Below, piece by piece: positions 27,908 through 36,005 of a stretch of 64,000 bases of DNA. Source of the stretch: Polaromonas glacialis. GTDB lineage: Bacteria > Pseudomonadota > Gammaproteobacteria > Burkholderiales > Burkholderiaceae_C. How positions within the stretch are numbered: position 1 is the first letter of the stretch; the number at the start of each line of letters is the position of its first letter. The notes under the pieces were generated by a model. That model searched no databases. It was not told where the DNA came from and saw only the letters and a program-made list of their open reading frames with translations. Location of the stretch: NCBI RefSeq assembly GCF_000709345.1, contig NZ_KL448323.1, forward strand, positions 2,548,346-2,612,345. Reading direction: 5' to 3'. Both the position numbers and the translations under genes were made by a program.

Positions 27908-28744
27908 ATGCTCCGGTTCATTCGCCACTACCTGCTGGCCGTGCAGTTCTTCACCCGCATTCCGGTCACCGGCCGGCTGGCCGAATGGGTGGGCTACAGC
28001 CCCGACATGCTGCGCGCCAGCGCCGCGCATTTCCCGGGCATTGGCGTGGTGATTGGCGGCGCGGCGGCGGCGGTCTTTGCGCTGCTGCTCCTGCTGCTGC
28101 CCGACACGACCTTCACGCCGCTGGTGGCGGCGGCGTTGTCCACCGTCGCCACGGTCTGGCTCACCGGCGGCTTTCATGAAGACGGCCTGGCCGACGTGGC
28201 CGACGGCCTGGGCGGCAGCTACGACCGGGACCGCGCGCTGGAGATCATGAAGGACTCGCGCGTCGGCGCTTTCGGCGCGATGGCGCTGGTGCTGGCGCTG
28301 CTGTGCAAGGTGGCGCTGCTGGCGCTTCTGGGCTCGGTCGAGGTGATTACCGATGCCGGGGACACCCCGGCTTTCGGCGGCTGGTATGTGTGCGCCGCGC
28401 TGTGGCTGGGCCATGTGGTGTCGCGCACCTTGCCGCTGGTGATGATCCGGCTGTTGCCGCATGTGGGCGACACGGCCACGTCCAAATCCAAACCACTGGC
28501 CGACCAGATCTCCGGGGGAGGGCTGGGAATTGCGTTTTTATGGTGTTTTGCTGCCCTTGCGCTTGCCAGTCCTGTGTTTGATGCTATCAATCTTGCATTT
28601 GCCTGCGGCCTGTCGGTGCTGGCGCTGCTGGGGCTGCTGCGCTTTTTCAGGCGCCGGCTGCAGGGCTTCACCGGCGACTGCCTGGGCACCACGCAGCAGG
28701 TCTGCGAAATCGCGTTTTACCTAGGGCTGGCGATCAGCCTTTGA
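27908..28744 (+). CDS. cobS: Adenosylcobinamide-GDP ribazoletransferase
   Basis: A 278-residue integral membrane enzyme that joins adenosylcobinamide-GDP and alpha-ribazole to give cobalamin. FFTRIPV near residue 17, FPGIGVVIGG near 40, and FHEDGLADVADGLGG near 90 are the family signature; six or seven hydrophobic segments follow. The ATG at 27908 is used. A segment near 28590 (GCTATCAAT) hints at a weak family B match but is natural membrane helix in the protein. Confidence 0.94.
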   Translation: MLRFIRHYLLAVQFFTRIPVTGRLAEWVGYSPDMLRASAAHFPGIGVVIGGAAAAVFALLLLLLPDTTFTPLVAAALSTVATVWLTGGFHEDGLADVADGLGGSYDRDRALEIMKDSRVGAFGAMALVLALLCKVALLALLGSVEVITDAGDTPAFGGWYVCAALWLGHVVSRTLPLVMIRLLPHVGDTATSKSKPLADQISGGGLGIAFLWCFAALALASPVFDAINLAFACGLSVLALLGLLRFFRRRLQGFTGDCLGTTQQVCEIAFYLGLAISL

Positions 28745-28748
28745 GCGC

Positions 28749-29306
28749 ATGAAGCTCTGGCTGGTGCGCCATGCACAACCGCTGGTTGAAGCCGGCATCT
28801 GCTACGGCCGGCTGGACATGCCGGCCGATGCCGCCGCCACCGCCGAATGCGCGCAAGCGCTGGCGGAATGGCTTCCCGTTGGTAGCCGTGTCATCAGCTC
28901 GCCGCTACAAAGATGTGAGCAGCTGGCGCACGCCCTGTATGCGCAAAGGCCTGATTTGGCTTGTAAAACCGACGCCCGGCTGCAGGAAATGGACTTTGGC
29001 CAGTGGGAAGGCCGCGCCTGGCAGGCCATTGACCGGGCCGAACTGGACGCGTGGACCCGCGATTTTGCCAACTACCGCGTCGGCCATGACGGCGAAAGCG
29101 TGACCCGCTTCATGGCGCGCGTCGGCTCGGCCTTCGATGCGCTGCCCGGCCACGGCGACACGCTGTGGATCACCCATGCCGGCGTGATCCGGACGGCCTG
29201 CCTGCTGGCGCAAGGCCAGCGCCAGATCGAGCGCGCCGACCAGTGGCCGCTGGACGCGCCGAAATATGGACAATGGCGGCTGGTCAACCTGCACGCCGGC
29301 CCGTGA
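28749..29306 (+). CDS. cobC: Histidine phosphatase, probable alpha-ribazole phosphatase
   Basis: A 185-residue member of the phosphoglycerate mutase-like family. The catalytic motif LVRHAQP holds His7, the SPLQRC segment Arg54, and THAGVIR the second His near residue 138. Its place four bases after cobS points to dephosphorylation of alpha-ribazole phosphate. Bases 28904-28967, encoding part of the cap-side region (QRCEQLAHALYAQRPDLACK), match the dispersed family B repeat in order, yet the protein still reads like the family. Confidence 0.88.
   Translation: MKLWLVRHAQPLVEAGICYGRLDMPADAAATAECAQALAEWLPVGSRVISSPLQRCEQLAHALYAQRPDLACKTDARLQEMDFGQWEGRAWQAIDRAELDAWTRDFANYRVGHDGESVTRFMARVGSAFDALPGHGDTLWITHAGVIRTACLLAQGQRQIERADQWPLDAPKYGQWRLVNLHAGP
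28904..28967 (+). repeat. Dispersed repeat, family B, inside cobC
   Basis: GCTAC, eight bases, GAGC, then TGGCGCACGCC, TATGCGCA, AAGGCC and a TTTGGCTTG tail. It matches the general plan of the family, with a weaker head than other copies. It is read in frame. Confidence 0.5.
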
Positions 29307-29355
29307 TGGCGGCGCGCCAGACATCCAAAAAAGCAACGCAAGGAGGGGCAAACCC

Positions 29356-30336
29356 ATGTCGGCAAGTCTTGAGGGCCAGCTCGTGGTGGCGATTTCCTCG
29401 CGCGCGCTGTTTGATTTCGAGGAAGAAAACCAGGTGTTTGAAACCGGCTTTGCCCCCGGCCTGGACCCGGACACGCCGCCCGGCGTGAAGAAAGACGCGG
29501 CCTACATGAAGCTGCAGCTGGAGCGGCTCGACGTGCCGGCCAAGCCCGGCGTGGCGTTTTCGCTGGTCAAAAAACTGCTGGCCTTCAACGATGCGCCGGA
29601 AAGCGTCGAGGAAAACATCAACCCGGCGGCGCCCCGCCAGCGCGTCGAAGTCGTGGTGCTGTCGCGCAACGACCCGGTGTCGGGCATGCGCGTGTTCCGC
29701 TCGGCCCAGCATTACGGCCTGAACATCCAGCGCGGCACCTTCAACCGGGGCGCGCCGCCGTGGCGCTACCTCAAGCCGCTGCACGCCAACCTGTTTTTGT
29801 CCACCCACCTGAGCGACGTGCGCGCCGCGCTGCAGGCGGGCGTGCCGGCGGCGCAGGTCTATCCGCAATCGGCCCGTGCCAGCGACGCGCATCCGAACCA
29901 GGTGCGCATTGCCTTTGACGGCGATGCCGTGCTGTTTTCCGACGAGGCCGAGCTGGTGTTCCAGGCGCAGGGCCTGAGCGCCTTCCAGGCGCATGAACGC
30001 GACAAGGCCGCGCAGCCGCTGCTGGCCGGGCCGTTCAAGCCGCTGCTGGAGGCCCTGCAGCGGCTGCAGCAGGCCGGCACCTCGCGCATGAGCATCCGCA
30101 CCGCGCTGGTCACGGCGCGCAGCGCGCCGGCGCATGAACGGGCGATCCGCACGCTGATGAACTGGAACATCGAGGTCGATGAGGCGATGTTCCTCGGCGG
30201 CCTGGCCAAGGGCGAGTTCCTGCGCGAGTTCGAGCCCGATTTTTTCTTTGACGACCAGACCGGCCATGTCCACTCGGCCGCGATGCATGTGCCGGCTGGC
30301 CATGTGGTCAGCGGCGTGTCGAACCCGCTGTTGTGA
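29356..30336 (+). CDS. Cytosolic 5'-nucleotidase family protein
   Basis: A 326-residue protein similar to the cytosolic 5'-nucleotidase 1 family. AISSRALFDFEEEN opens the protein, VVVLSRNDPVSGMRVFRS lies near residue 100, and RIAFDGDAVLFSDEAE near 195 holds the HAD-like nucleophile Asp pair. GFEPDFFFDDQTGH-like EPDFFFDDQTGH near 300 gives the metal-binding acids. It probably removes phosphate from nucleoside monophosphates. AAGGAGG lies nine bases before ATG 29356. It sits between cobC and the ABC transporter gene. Confidence 0.82.
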   Translation: MSASLEGQLVVAISSRALFDFEEENQVFETGFAPGLDPDTPPGVKKDAAYMKLQLERLDVPAKPGVAFSLVKKLLAFNDAPESVEENINPAAPRQRVEVVVLSRNDPVSGMRVFRSAQHYGLNIQRGTFNRGAPPWRYLKPLHANLFLSTHLSDVRAALQAGVPAAQVYPQSARASDAHPNQVRIAFDGDAVLFSDEAELVFQAQGLSAFQAHERDKAAQPLLAGPFKPLLEALQRLQQAGTSRMSIRTALVTARSAPAHERAIRTLMNWNIEVDEAMFLGGLAKGEFLREFEPDFFFDDQTGHVHSAAMHVPAGHVVSGVSNPLL

Positions 30337-30358
30337 ATTTTTGCCAAGAGAACCCTGA

Positions 30359-32194
30359 ATGACCCAGCCTGCACGCATCGCCCAAAAGCTCCGCGACTTC
30401 AACCATTTCAAAAACCGCGTCTGGGCCTTGTCGGCGCCCTACTTCCGCTCCGAGGACAAATGGAAGGCGCGCGGCCTGCTGGCCGCCATCGTGCTGCTGA
30501 ACCTGGGCGCGGTCTACATGCTGGTGCTGCTCAACGAGTGGAACCGGGTGTTCTACGACGCGCTGCAAAACAAGGATGCGGCGGTGTTCTGGACGCAGCT
30601 GGCGCGCTTCACCTACCTGGCGTTTGCCTTCATCATCATCGCGGTGTACCGCTTTTACCTGACGCAGCTGCTGGAGGTGCGCTGGCGCGCCTGGATGACG
30701 GCGCATTACCTGCAGCGCTGGCTGAGCGACCATGCTTTTTACAAGATGGAACTGGCGCGCTTTACCGGCGAAGGCAGCGCAACCACGGGCACGCCGGACA
30801 ACCCGGACCAGCGCATCCAGGAAGACATCAACCTGTTCACCACCTACAGCATTTCGCTGAGCATGGGCCTGCTGAACGCGGTGGTCACGCTGGTGAGCTT
30901 TGTCGGCATCCTATGGTCGCTGTCGGGCGCGTTTGCCTTCAACTTCAATGGCGCGAGCTACTCCATTCCGGGCTTCATGGTCTGGATGGCGGTGCTGTAC
31001 TGCGTGGCCGGCAGCGTGATCACGCACTACATCGGCCGGCCGCAGATCAGGCTCAATTTCCAGCAACAACAGGTCGAGGCCGACTTTCGCCACCACATGG
31101 TGCGGGTGCGCGAATACAGCGAATCGATTGCGCTGGACAAGGGCGAAGCGGTGGAACGCGCGCAGCTGGATACGCGCTTTGCCGCCGTGCTGGCCAACTA
31201 CCTCAAGCTGATCAAGAAGCAGAAGAACCTGGTCTGGTTCACCAACTTCTTCGGCCAGGCGGCGGTGGTGTTTCCCTTCATCGTCGCCGCGCCGCGCTTT
31301 TTCAGCGGCGCCATCCAGCTGGGCGAACTGATCCAGATTTCGTCGGCCTTCGGGCGTGTGCAGGATTCGCTGAGCTGGCTGGTCGATAACTACAGCAGCC
31401 TGGCCGCCTGGCGCGCCACGACCGACCGGCTGACCAGTTTTGAAGACAACATCAGTGCCATCACCCAGCAGGGACGGGCGCAGACCGCTATCAATTCAAC
31501 AGCAAACGATGCCCATCCGCTGGCGGCCGGCACGCTGGCCGTCAACGATTTGTCGCTCAAGCTGCCGACCGGCGCTACCTTGCTCAGCGGCGTGTCGCTG
31601 CAGGCCGGGCCGGGCGAGAGCGTGCTGCTCAAGGGCCCGTCGGGCAGCGGCAAATCGACGCTGTTCCGCGCGCTGGCGGGCATCTGGCCGTTTGCCACCG
31701 GCAGGGCGCAGCTGCCGCTTGATGCCATGTTCATTCCGCAGCGCCCCTACTTTCCCGATGGCAGCCTGCGCAACGCGCTGGCCTATCCGCAGCCGGCAGC
31801 GCAGTACGACGTCGCTGCGCTCAAAAAGGCGCTGGACGATGCGCTGCTGCCGCAACTGACCAGCCGGCTGGACGACGAGGACGCCTGGAGCCAGAAGCTG
31901 TCGGGCGGCGAGCAGCAGCGGCTGGCGATTGCCCGGGTGCTGCTGAAAAAGCCGCGCTGGGTGTTTGCCGACGAGGCGACCAGCGCGCTTGACGAAGCCG
32001 CCGAGAAAACCATTTACGACCGGCTGCTGACCAGCGTCAAGGCGGCCGGCGGCAGCCTGGTGTCGATTGCCCACCGGCCGGCGGTGGCGGCTTTCCATGG
32101 CCGGCTGTGGGAACTGGAAAAACTGCCGCCCGGTGCGCCTGCCCTGTACCAGGTGCGTGATACCCCGCACAGCAAGGTGGCGGAAAAGGCCTGA
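30359..32194 (+). CDS. ABC transporter, fused membrane and ATPase domains (SbmA/YddA/ABCD type)
   Basis: A 611-residue half-transporter. The membrane domain (about 1-365) starts with the YddA-type LLNLGAVYMLVLLNEWNRVFYDAL and continues with several segments. The ATPase domain (about 385-600) has Walker A GPSGSGKSTLF, signature LSGGEQQRLAIARVLL, and Walker B WVFADEATSALDE. This fold includes human ABCD4 and mycobacterial Rv1819c, both moving cobalamin. The closeness of cobTSC therefore suggests a corrinoid substrate, but peptide antibiotics or other solutes are alternatives. The start at 30359 follows the nucleotidase by 22 bases. Confidence 0.88.
   Translation: MTQPARIAQKLRDFNHFKNRVWALSAPYFRSEDKWKARGLLAAIVLLNLGAVYMLVLLNEWNRVFYDALQNKDAAVFWTQLARFTYLAFAFIIIAVYRFYLTQLLEVRWRAWMTAHYLQRWLSDHAFYKMELARFTGEGSATTGTPDNPDQRIQEDINLFTTYSISLSMGLLNAVVTLVSFVGILWSLSGAFAFNFNGASYSIPGFMVWMAVLYCVAGSVITHYIGRPQIRLNFQQQQVEADFRHHMVRVREYSESIALDKGEAVERAQLDTRFAAVLANYLKLIKKQKNLVWFTNFFGQAAVVFPFIVAAPRFFSGAIQLGELIQISSAFGRVQDSLSWLVDNYSSLAAWRATTDRLTSFEDNISAITQQGRAQTAINSTANDAHPLAAGTLAVNDLSLKLPTGATLLSGVSLQAGPGESVLLKGPSGSGKSTLFRALAGIWPFATGRAQLPLDAMFIPQRPYFPDGSLRNALAYPQPAAQYDVAALKKALDDALLPQLTSRLDDEDAWSQKLSGGEQQRLAIARVLLKKPRWVFADEATSALDEAAEKTIYDRLLTSVKAAGGSLVSIAHRPAVAAFHGRLWELEKLPPGAPALYQVRDTPHSKVAEKA
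31487..31503 (+). repeat. Family B repeat head, inside the ABC transporter gene
   Basis: GCTATCAATTCAACAGC resembles the palindromic head with one mismatch, but the rest of the repeat is not recognisable. It lies in the linker between membrane and ATPase domains, where an insertion would be tolerated. Confidence 0.3.
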
Positions 32195-32206
32195 AAATGG
32201 CAGGCC

Positions 32207-33835
32207 ATGCCTGAAGAAGCCGCCCAGCCCTCCCCGACCGCCGCCGTGGCTGCGGCCCCTTCCCTGTCGCCCTGGGGGCCCATCAAGCGCCCGGTGTTCC
32301 GCATGCTGTGGACCGTCTGGCTGACGGCCAACATCTGCATGTGGATGAACGACGTGGCCGCCGCCTGGCTGATGACCTCCATGACCAGCACGCCGCTGTG
32401 GGTGGCGCTGGTGCAGTCGGCCTCTACCCTGCCGGTGTTTTTGCTCGGCCTGCCCAGCGGCGCTCTAGCCGACATCCTGGACCGGCGGCGCTATTTTCTG
32501 ATGACGCAGTTCTGGGTGGCCGGCGTGGCCACGCTGCTGTGCATTGCCGTGGTTTCGGGCGTCATGACGCCGCCGCTGCTGCTGGCTTTGACCTTTGCCA
32601 ACGGCATCGGCCTGGCGATGCGCTGGCCGGTGTTTTCCGCCATCGTTCCCGAACTGGTGCCGCGCATCCAGCTGCCGGCGGCGCTGGCGCTGAACGGCAT
32701 TTCGATGAATGCGTCGCGCATCGTCGGCCCGCTGGTGGCCGGTGCGCTGATTGCGAGTGCCGGCACGGCCTATGTGTTCGTGCTCAATGCCGTGCTGTCG
32801 ATCATCTCGGGCTTGGTCATCATGCGCTGGCGGCGCGAGCATGTACACAGTCCGCTGGGCCGCGAACGCCTGGTCAGCGCCATGCGGGTCGGGCTGCAGT
32901 TTGTCAGCCAGTCCACCCGGCTGCGGGCGGTGCTGGTGCGCATCTCGCTGTTTTTCCTGCACTCGACCGCCCTGCTGGCGCTGCTGCCGCTGGTGGCGCG
33001 CGGCCTGCACGGCGGCGATGCGGGCACCTTCACGCTGCTGCTGGCGTCCATGGGTTCGGGCGCGATCGTGGCCGCGCTGTTTTTGCCGCGCCTGCGCCAG
33101 ATGATGGCTAGAGACACGCTGGTGCTGCGTTCGGTCATGCTGCAGTCGGCGTCCACGGCCGCCATGGCCATGGCCCCAAATGCCTGGGTGGCCGTGCCGG
33201 CCATGATGCTCAACGGCATGGCCTGGATCACCTGCGCCAACTCGCTCAGCGTGTCGGCCCAGCTGGCGCTGCCCGACTGGGTGCGGGCGCGCGGCATGTC
33301 GATGTACCAGATGGCCATCATGGGCGCCAGCGCGCTCGGCGCCGCGCTGTGGGGCCAGGTGGCGACCGTGACCGATGTCCCCACCGCGCTGCTGGTGGCC
33401 GCCGCGAGCGGCACCGTCACCATGCTGCTGGCGCAGCACTGGGTGCGCGACCTGAGCATGGAGGAAGACCTGACGCCGTCGCGCGACTTCAAGATGCCGG
33501 TGGCCGATGCGCCGCCGGGCGCGGGCCGCATGGTGGTGACGATTGAATACCTGATCGACCCGGCGCGGGCCGACGATTTTCACAAGATCATGCGGATGAG
33601 CCGCCGCAGCCGGCTGCGCCAGGGCGCGCTGGAATGGGAACTGCTGCGCGACGTGAACCAGCCCGGGCGCTTCGTGGAGCAGATCGTCGATGAATCATGG
33701 ACCGAGCACCTGCGGCGTTTTGACCGCGTCACCGCCAGCGACGTGGCGCTGCGCGAGCGCAAGCTGGCCTTTCACATCGGCGACGGGCCGCCGGTGGTGA
33801 CGCGCTGCGTGGTGGAAGCGCTGGCGCGGACCTGA
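32207..33835 (+). CDS. MFS exporter with C-terminal ABM-like domain
   Basis: A 542-residue protein. About 1-430 forms a 12-segment major facilitator of the enterobactin-exporter (EntS) type, with FLLGLPSGALADILDRRRY as the loop 2-3 motif. Residues about 440-540 (VVTIEYLIDPARADDFHKIM...WELLRDVNQPGRFVEQIVDESW) form a ferredoxin-like domain similar to antibiotic-biosynthesis monooxygenases, a known fusion in the MFS_3 group. Substrate is unknown. It follows the ABC gene by 12 bases and may be the last gene of that operon. Confidence 0.85.
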   Translation: MPEEAAQPSPTAAVAAAPSLSPWGPIKRPVFRMLWTVWLTANICMWMNDVAAAWLMTSMTSTPLWVALVQSASTLPVFLLGLPSGALADILDRRRYFLMTQFWVAGVATLLCIAVVSGVMTPPLLLALTFANGIGLAMRWPVFSAIVPELVPRIQLPAALALNGISMNASRIVGPLVAGALIASAGTAYVFVLNAVLSIISGLVIMRWRREHVHSPLGRERLVSAMRVGLQFVSQSTRLRAVLVRISLFFLHSTALLALLPLVARGLHGGDAGTFTLLLASMGSGAIVAALFLPRLRQMMARDTLVLRSVMLQSASTAAMAMAPNAWVAVPAMMLNGMAWITCANSLSVSAQLALPDWVRARGMSMYQMAIMGASALGAALWGQVATVTDVPTALLVAAASGTVTMLLAQHWVRDLSMEEDLTPSRDFKMPVADAPPGAGRMVVTIEYLIDPARADDFHKIMRMSRRSRLRQGALEWELLRDVNQPGRFVEQIVDESWTEHLRRFDRVTASDVALRERKLAFHIGDGPPVVTRCVVEALART

Positions 33836-33838
33836 ATG

Positions 33839-33930
33839 GCCCCCACGCTTTTCACTTCGTGTAATGCGCTGCCCCCCGAGGGGCCGCTGCGCCTGCGGCC
33901 CGGCGAAGCCGGTTCCGCAGCCCCTGCTGG
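33839..33930 (+). repeat. Dispersed GC-rich repeat, family A
   Basis: Contains CCCCCACGCTTTTCAC, CGTGTAATGCGCTGCCCC, CGAGGGG and GCGCCTGCGGCCCGGC. The first half is almost identical to the inverted copy at 63786-63870. It begins right after the MFS stop codon. Confidence 0.75.
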
Positions 33931-33973
33931 CGGACTGGCAAGTCCGGCGCTTTGCTCGCTTCTGCGCTTTTTA

Positions 33974-34074
33974 TTCCGTTTCCAGATCAATTCGAGATTA
34001 GGGGCGAAGCCGCAGACAGTGCTGTAGCACGGCAAGGCGAAGCAACGACATATCGGTTTGATCTGGAAATGGAA
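33974..34074. repeat. Long inverted repeat between the MFS and queC genes
   Basis: TTCCGTTTCCAGATCAA (33974-33990) and its near-perfect reverse complement (34058-34074, 16 of 17) flank a 67-base middle that itself contains TGCTGTAGCA. It directly abuts the queC stop codon. It may fold in queC mRNA as a 3' stabiliser or be a small mobile repeat. No T run follows on either side. Confidence 0.7.
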
Positions 34075-34830
34075 TTACACAGCACCCCGCGAAGCAAACC
34101 GCTCAAAGCCGCGCGCCCGCAATTCACACGCCGGGCACTCGCCGCAGCCGTAGCCCCACGCATGGCGGTGGACGCGGTCGCCCAGGTAGCAGGTGTGGGT
34201 GTGCTCCACGATCAGGTCCACCAGCGCGTCGCCGCCTTGCGGCAAGCCCGACTGCTCGCCCAGCGAATGCGCCAGCGCCCAAGTGTCGGCCTTGTCGATC
34301 CACATCAACGGGGTTTCAATCAGGAAACGCTTGTCCATGCCCAGCGACAGCGCAAGCTGCATCGCCTTCATGGTGTCGTCGCGGCAGTCGGGGTAGCCTG
34401 AAAAGTCGGTTTCGCACACGCCCGTGACCAGCACCTGCAGGTCGCGCCGGTAGGCCAGCGCCGCCGCCAGCGTCAGGAACAGCAGGTTGCGTCCCGGCAC
34501 GAAGGTGTTGGGCAGGCCCGAGCTTTCCATCTTGAAGGCCACGTCGCGTGTCAACGAGCAGTCGCTGACCTGGCCCAGCACGGCCAGGTCGAGCAGATGG
34601 TCCTCGCCGAGCTTTTCAGCCCATGGCGGAAACTGGCTTTTCAACTCGCGCAGCACGTTCAGCCGGGCATCGAGTTCAACGCGGTGGCGCTGACCGTAGT
34701 CGAAGGCGATGGTCTCGACGCGCTGGTATTTGCTGAGCGCCTGCGCCAGGCAGGTGGTGGAATCCTGCCCGCCTGAAAACAGGACCAGGGCAGAAGTATG
34801 GGCGCGGGAAGTGGTGGCAGGCAGGTTCAT
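34075..34830 (-). CDS. queC: 7-cyano-7-deazaguanine synthase
   Basis: A 251-residue ATP-dependent enzyme that turns carboxy-deazaguanine into preQ0 for queuosine. The PP-loop is [18 protein letters not shown] near residue 15, and the zinc-binding Cys cluster is [15 protein letters not shown] near the C-terminus. The ATG at 34830 gives the standard N-terminus. It stands alone; other queuosine genes are not in the window. Confidence 0.95.
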   Translation of the reverse strand: MNLPATTSRAHTSALVLFSGGQDSTTCLAQALSKYQRVETIAFDYGQRHRVELDARLNVLRELKSQFPPWAEKLGEDHLLDLAVLGQVSDCSLTRDVAFKMESSGLPNTFVPGRNLLFLTLAAALAYRRDLQVLVTGVCETDFSGYPDCRDDTMKAMQLALSLGMDKRFLIETPLMWIDKADTWALAHSLGEQSGLPQGGDALVDLIVEHTHTCYLGDRVHRHAWGYGCGECPACELRARGFERFASRGAV

Positions 34831-34884
34831 GACAGCAGAAAATTTGCCGTATTGTCGCCTGACCCGCAGACCATTCAAGGCCTG

Positions 34885-34915
34885 GGCCTGAACAGCCGTT
34901 GTGGCTGTTCAGGCC
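34885..34915. repeat. Perfect 13-bp inverted repeat
   Basis: GGCCTGAACAGCC, five-base loop, GGCTGTTCAGGCC. It lies between the starts of queC and the end of the GlsB-like gene. It probably ends transcription of the latter, though there is no T run on that strand. Confidence 0.65.
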
Positions 34916-34928
34916 GATGCGGCGTGCG

Positions 34929-35180
34929 TCAGGCTTTCCTGCCGGTCACCATGCGGTACAGGAAGAGCAGGATGATCGAGCCCAGGACTGCGGCAATGAA
35001 TCCGGCGGATTCACCGGGGCGGTAAAACCCGAGCGCCTGGCCCAGGTAGGTGGCGATGATGGAGCCGACGATACCGATGATCGCCGTGATGACAAAGCCT
35101 CCCGGGTCGCGGCCGGGCATCAGGAACTTGGCTACGATGCCGACAATCAAGCCAATGATGATGGTCCAGATAATGCTCAT
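34929..35180 (-). CDS. GlsB/YeaQ/YmgE-family stress membrane protein
   Basis: An 83-residue protein with two or three short hydrophobic segments. IGLIVGIVAKFLMPGRDPGGFVITAIIGIVGSIIATYLG is the family pattern of Gly-rich helices with the GRDPGG loop. These proteins are small inner-membrane products induced in stress; their role is not settled. The hemerythrin gene lies 44 bases upstream in the same direction. Confidence 0.88.
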   Translation of the reverse strand: MSIIWTIIIGLIVGIVAKFLMPGRDPGGFVITAIIGIVGSIIATYLGQALGFYRPGESAGFIAAVLGSIILLFLYRMVTGRKA

Positions 35181-35224
35181 TTTTTTCTTTCAGGGTGGTT
35201 AAAAAACAGGGGGGAAGGCAGGAA

Positions 35225-35806
35225 TCAAAAGGCCACGGACAGCTCGGCGACCGGCGTGACGGCCTTTTGTTCCTCCTGGGCCATCAGTTCATCCTTGCGC
35301 TGCTTCAGTTGCCCGGCCAGTCCGGCCAGGTCCAGCTTGCTGGCGCGCGCCTTGGTGAACATCTCGGTGCGTTCTTCCTTGACGTGGTGGTCGATGTATT
35401 CGCCCAGGACCGTCACCTTGGCATCGAACATTTCATCGGCCGGGTCCATGCTTTTGATCTGCGCGATCAGGTCCTTGGCGCTGGCATGCTCGACCGTGGC
35501 TTCGTTCATCAGGTCGTTGTTCTTGATGGCCTTGCGCACCGCCGGGTAGAAAATTTCTTCCTCGATGGTGGCGTGAACCGTCAGTTCCCTGCAGATCTGG
35601 TCGGCCAGCTGGCGCTTCTTGGCAGTGGAACGGCTGCGACTTTCGGTGAGGCTCTCGTATTCCTTGAACAGGGCCTTGACGGCCTTGTGGTCCGCGTCAA
35701 GCAGGTCACAGGCGTCCTTTGGCCGTTTGGCCGTGGCGGGTGCCCGGGCCGGAGTTGCCTTGGCGCTGGCGGTTGATGGCTTTCTGGTGGCGGCTGTAGT
35801 TGCCAT
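35225..35806 (-). CDS. Hemerythrin HHE-domain protein
   Basis: A 193-residue protein. An Ala/Thr/Lys-rich N-terminus (about 1-45) precedes a four-helix hemerythrin-like domain with LLDADHKAVKALF, TIEEEIFYPAVR, VEHASAKDLI and YIDHHVKEERTEMF supplying the His and Glu iron ligands. Such proteins bind di-iron and sense or store oxygen or NO. The start at 35806 has GAGGAA upstream; a long in-frame extension further upstream is not supported. With the GlsB-like gene it forms a stress pair. Confidence 0.87.
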   Translation of the reverse strand: MATTAATRKPSTASAKATPARAPATAKRPKDACDLLDADHKAVKALFKEYESLTESRSRSTAKKRQLADQICRELTVHATIEEEIFYPAVRKAIKNNDLMNEATVEHASAKDLIAQIKSMDPADEMFDAKVTVLGEYIDHHVKEERTEMFTKARASKLDLAGLAGQLKQRKDELMAQEEQKAVTPVAELSVAF

Positions 35807-36005
35807 GGCGGGTTCCTCGTGGTTGCTGGGGTCATGGACCGACACATGCCGGACAGCCAGAGAATCCCATGGCAGCGCTTGCCACCCCTGTCGGAAAACG
35901 CGCAAACCAACGTAGGAGCAGGCACAATCCGCGCGCCCGACGCGGTTCGGCAAATAATGCGCAGCCACAGGCGCCAGGCCCCGGGCATGTGCTAACTTGC
36001 AGGCC

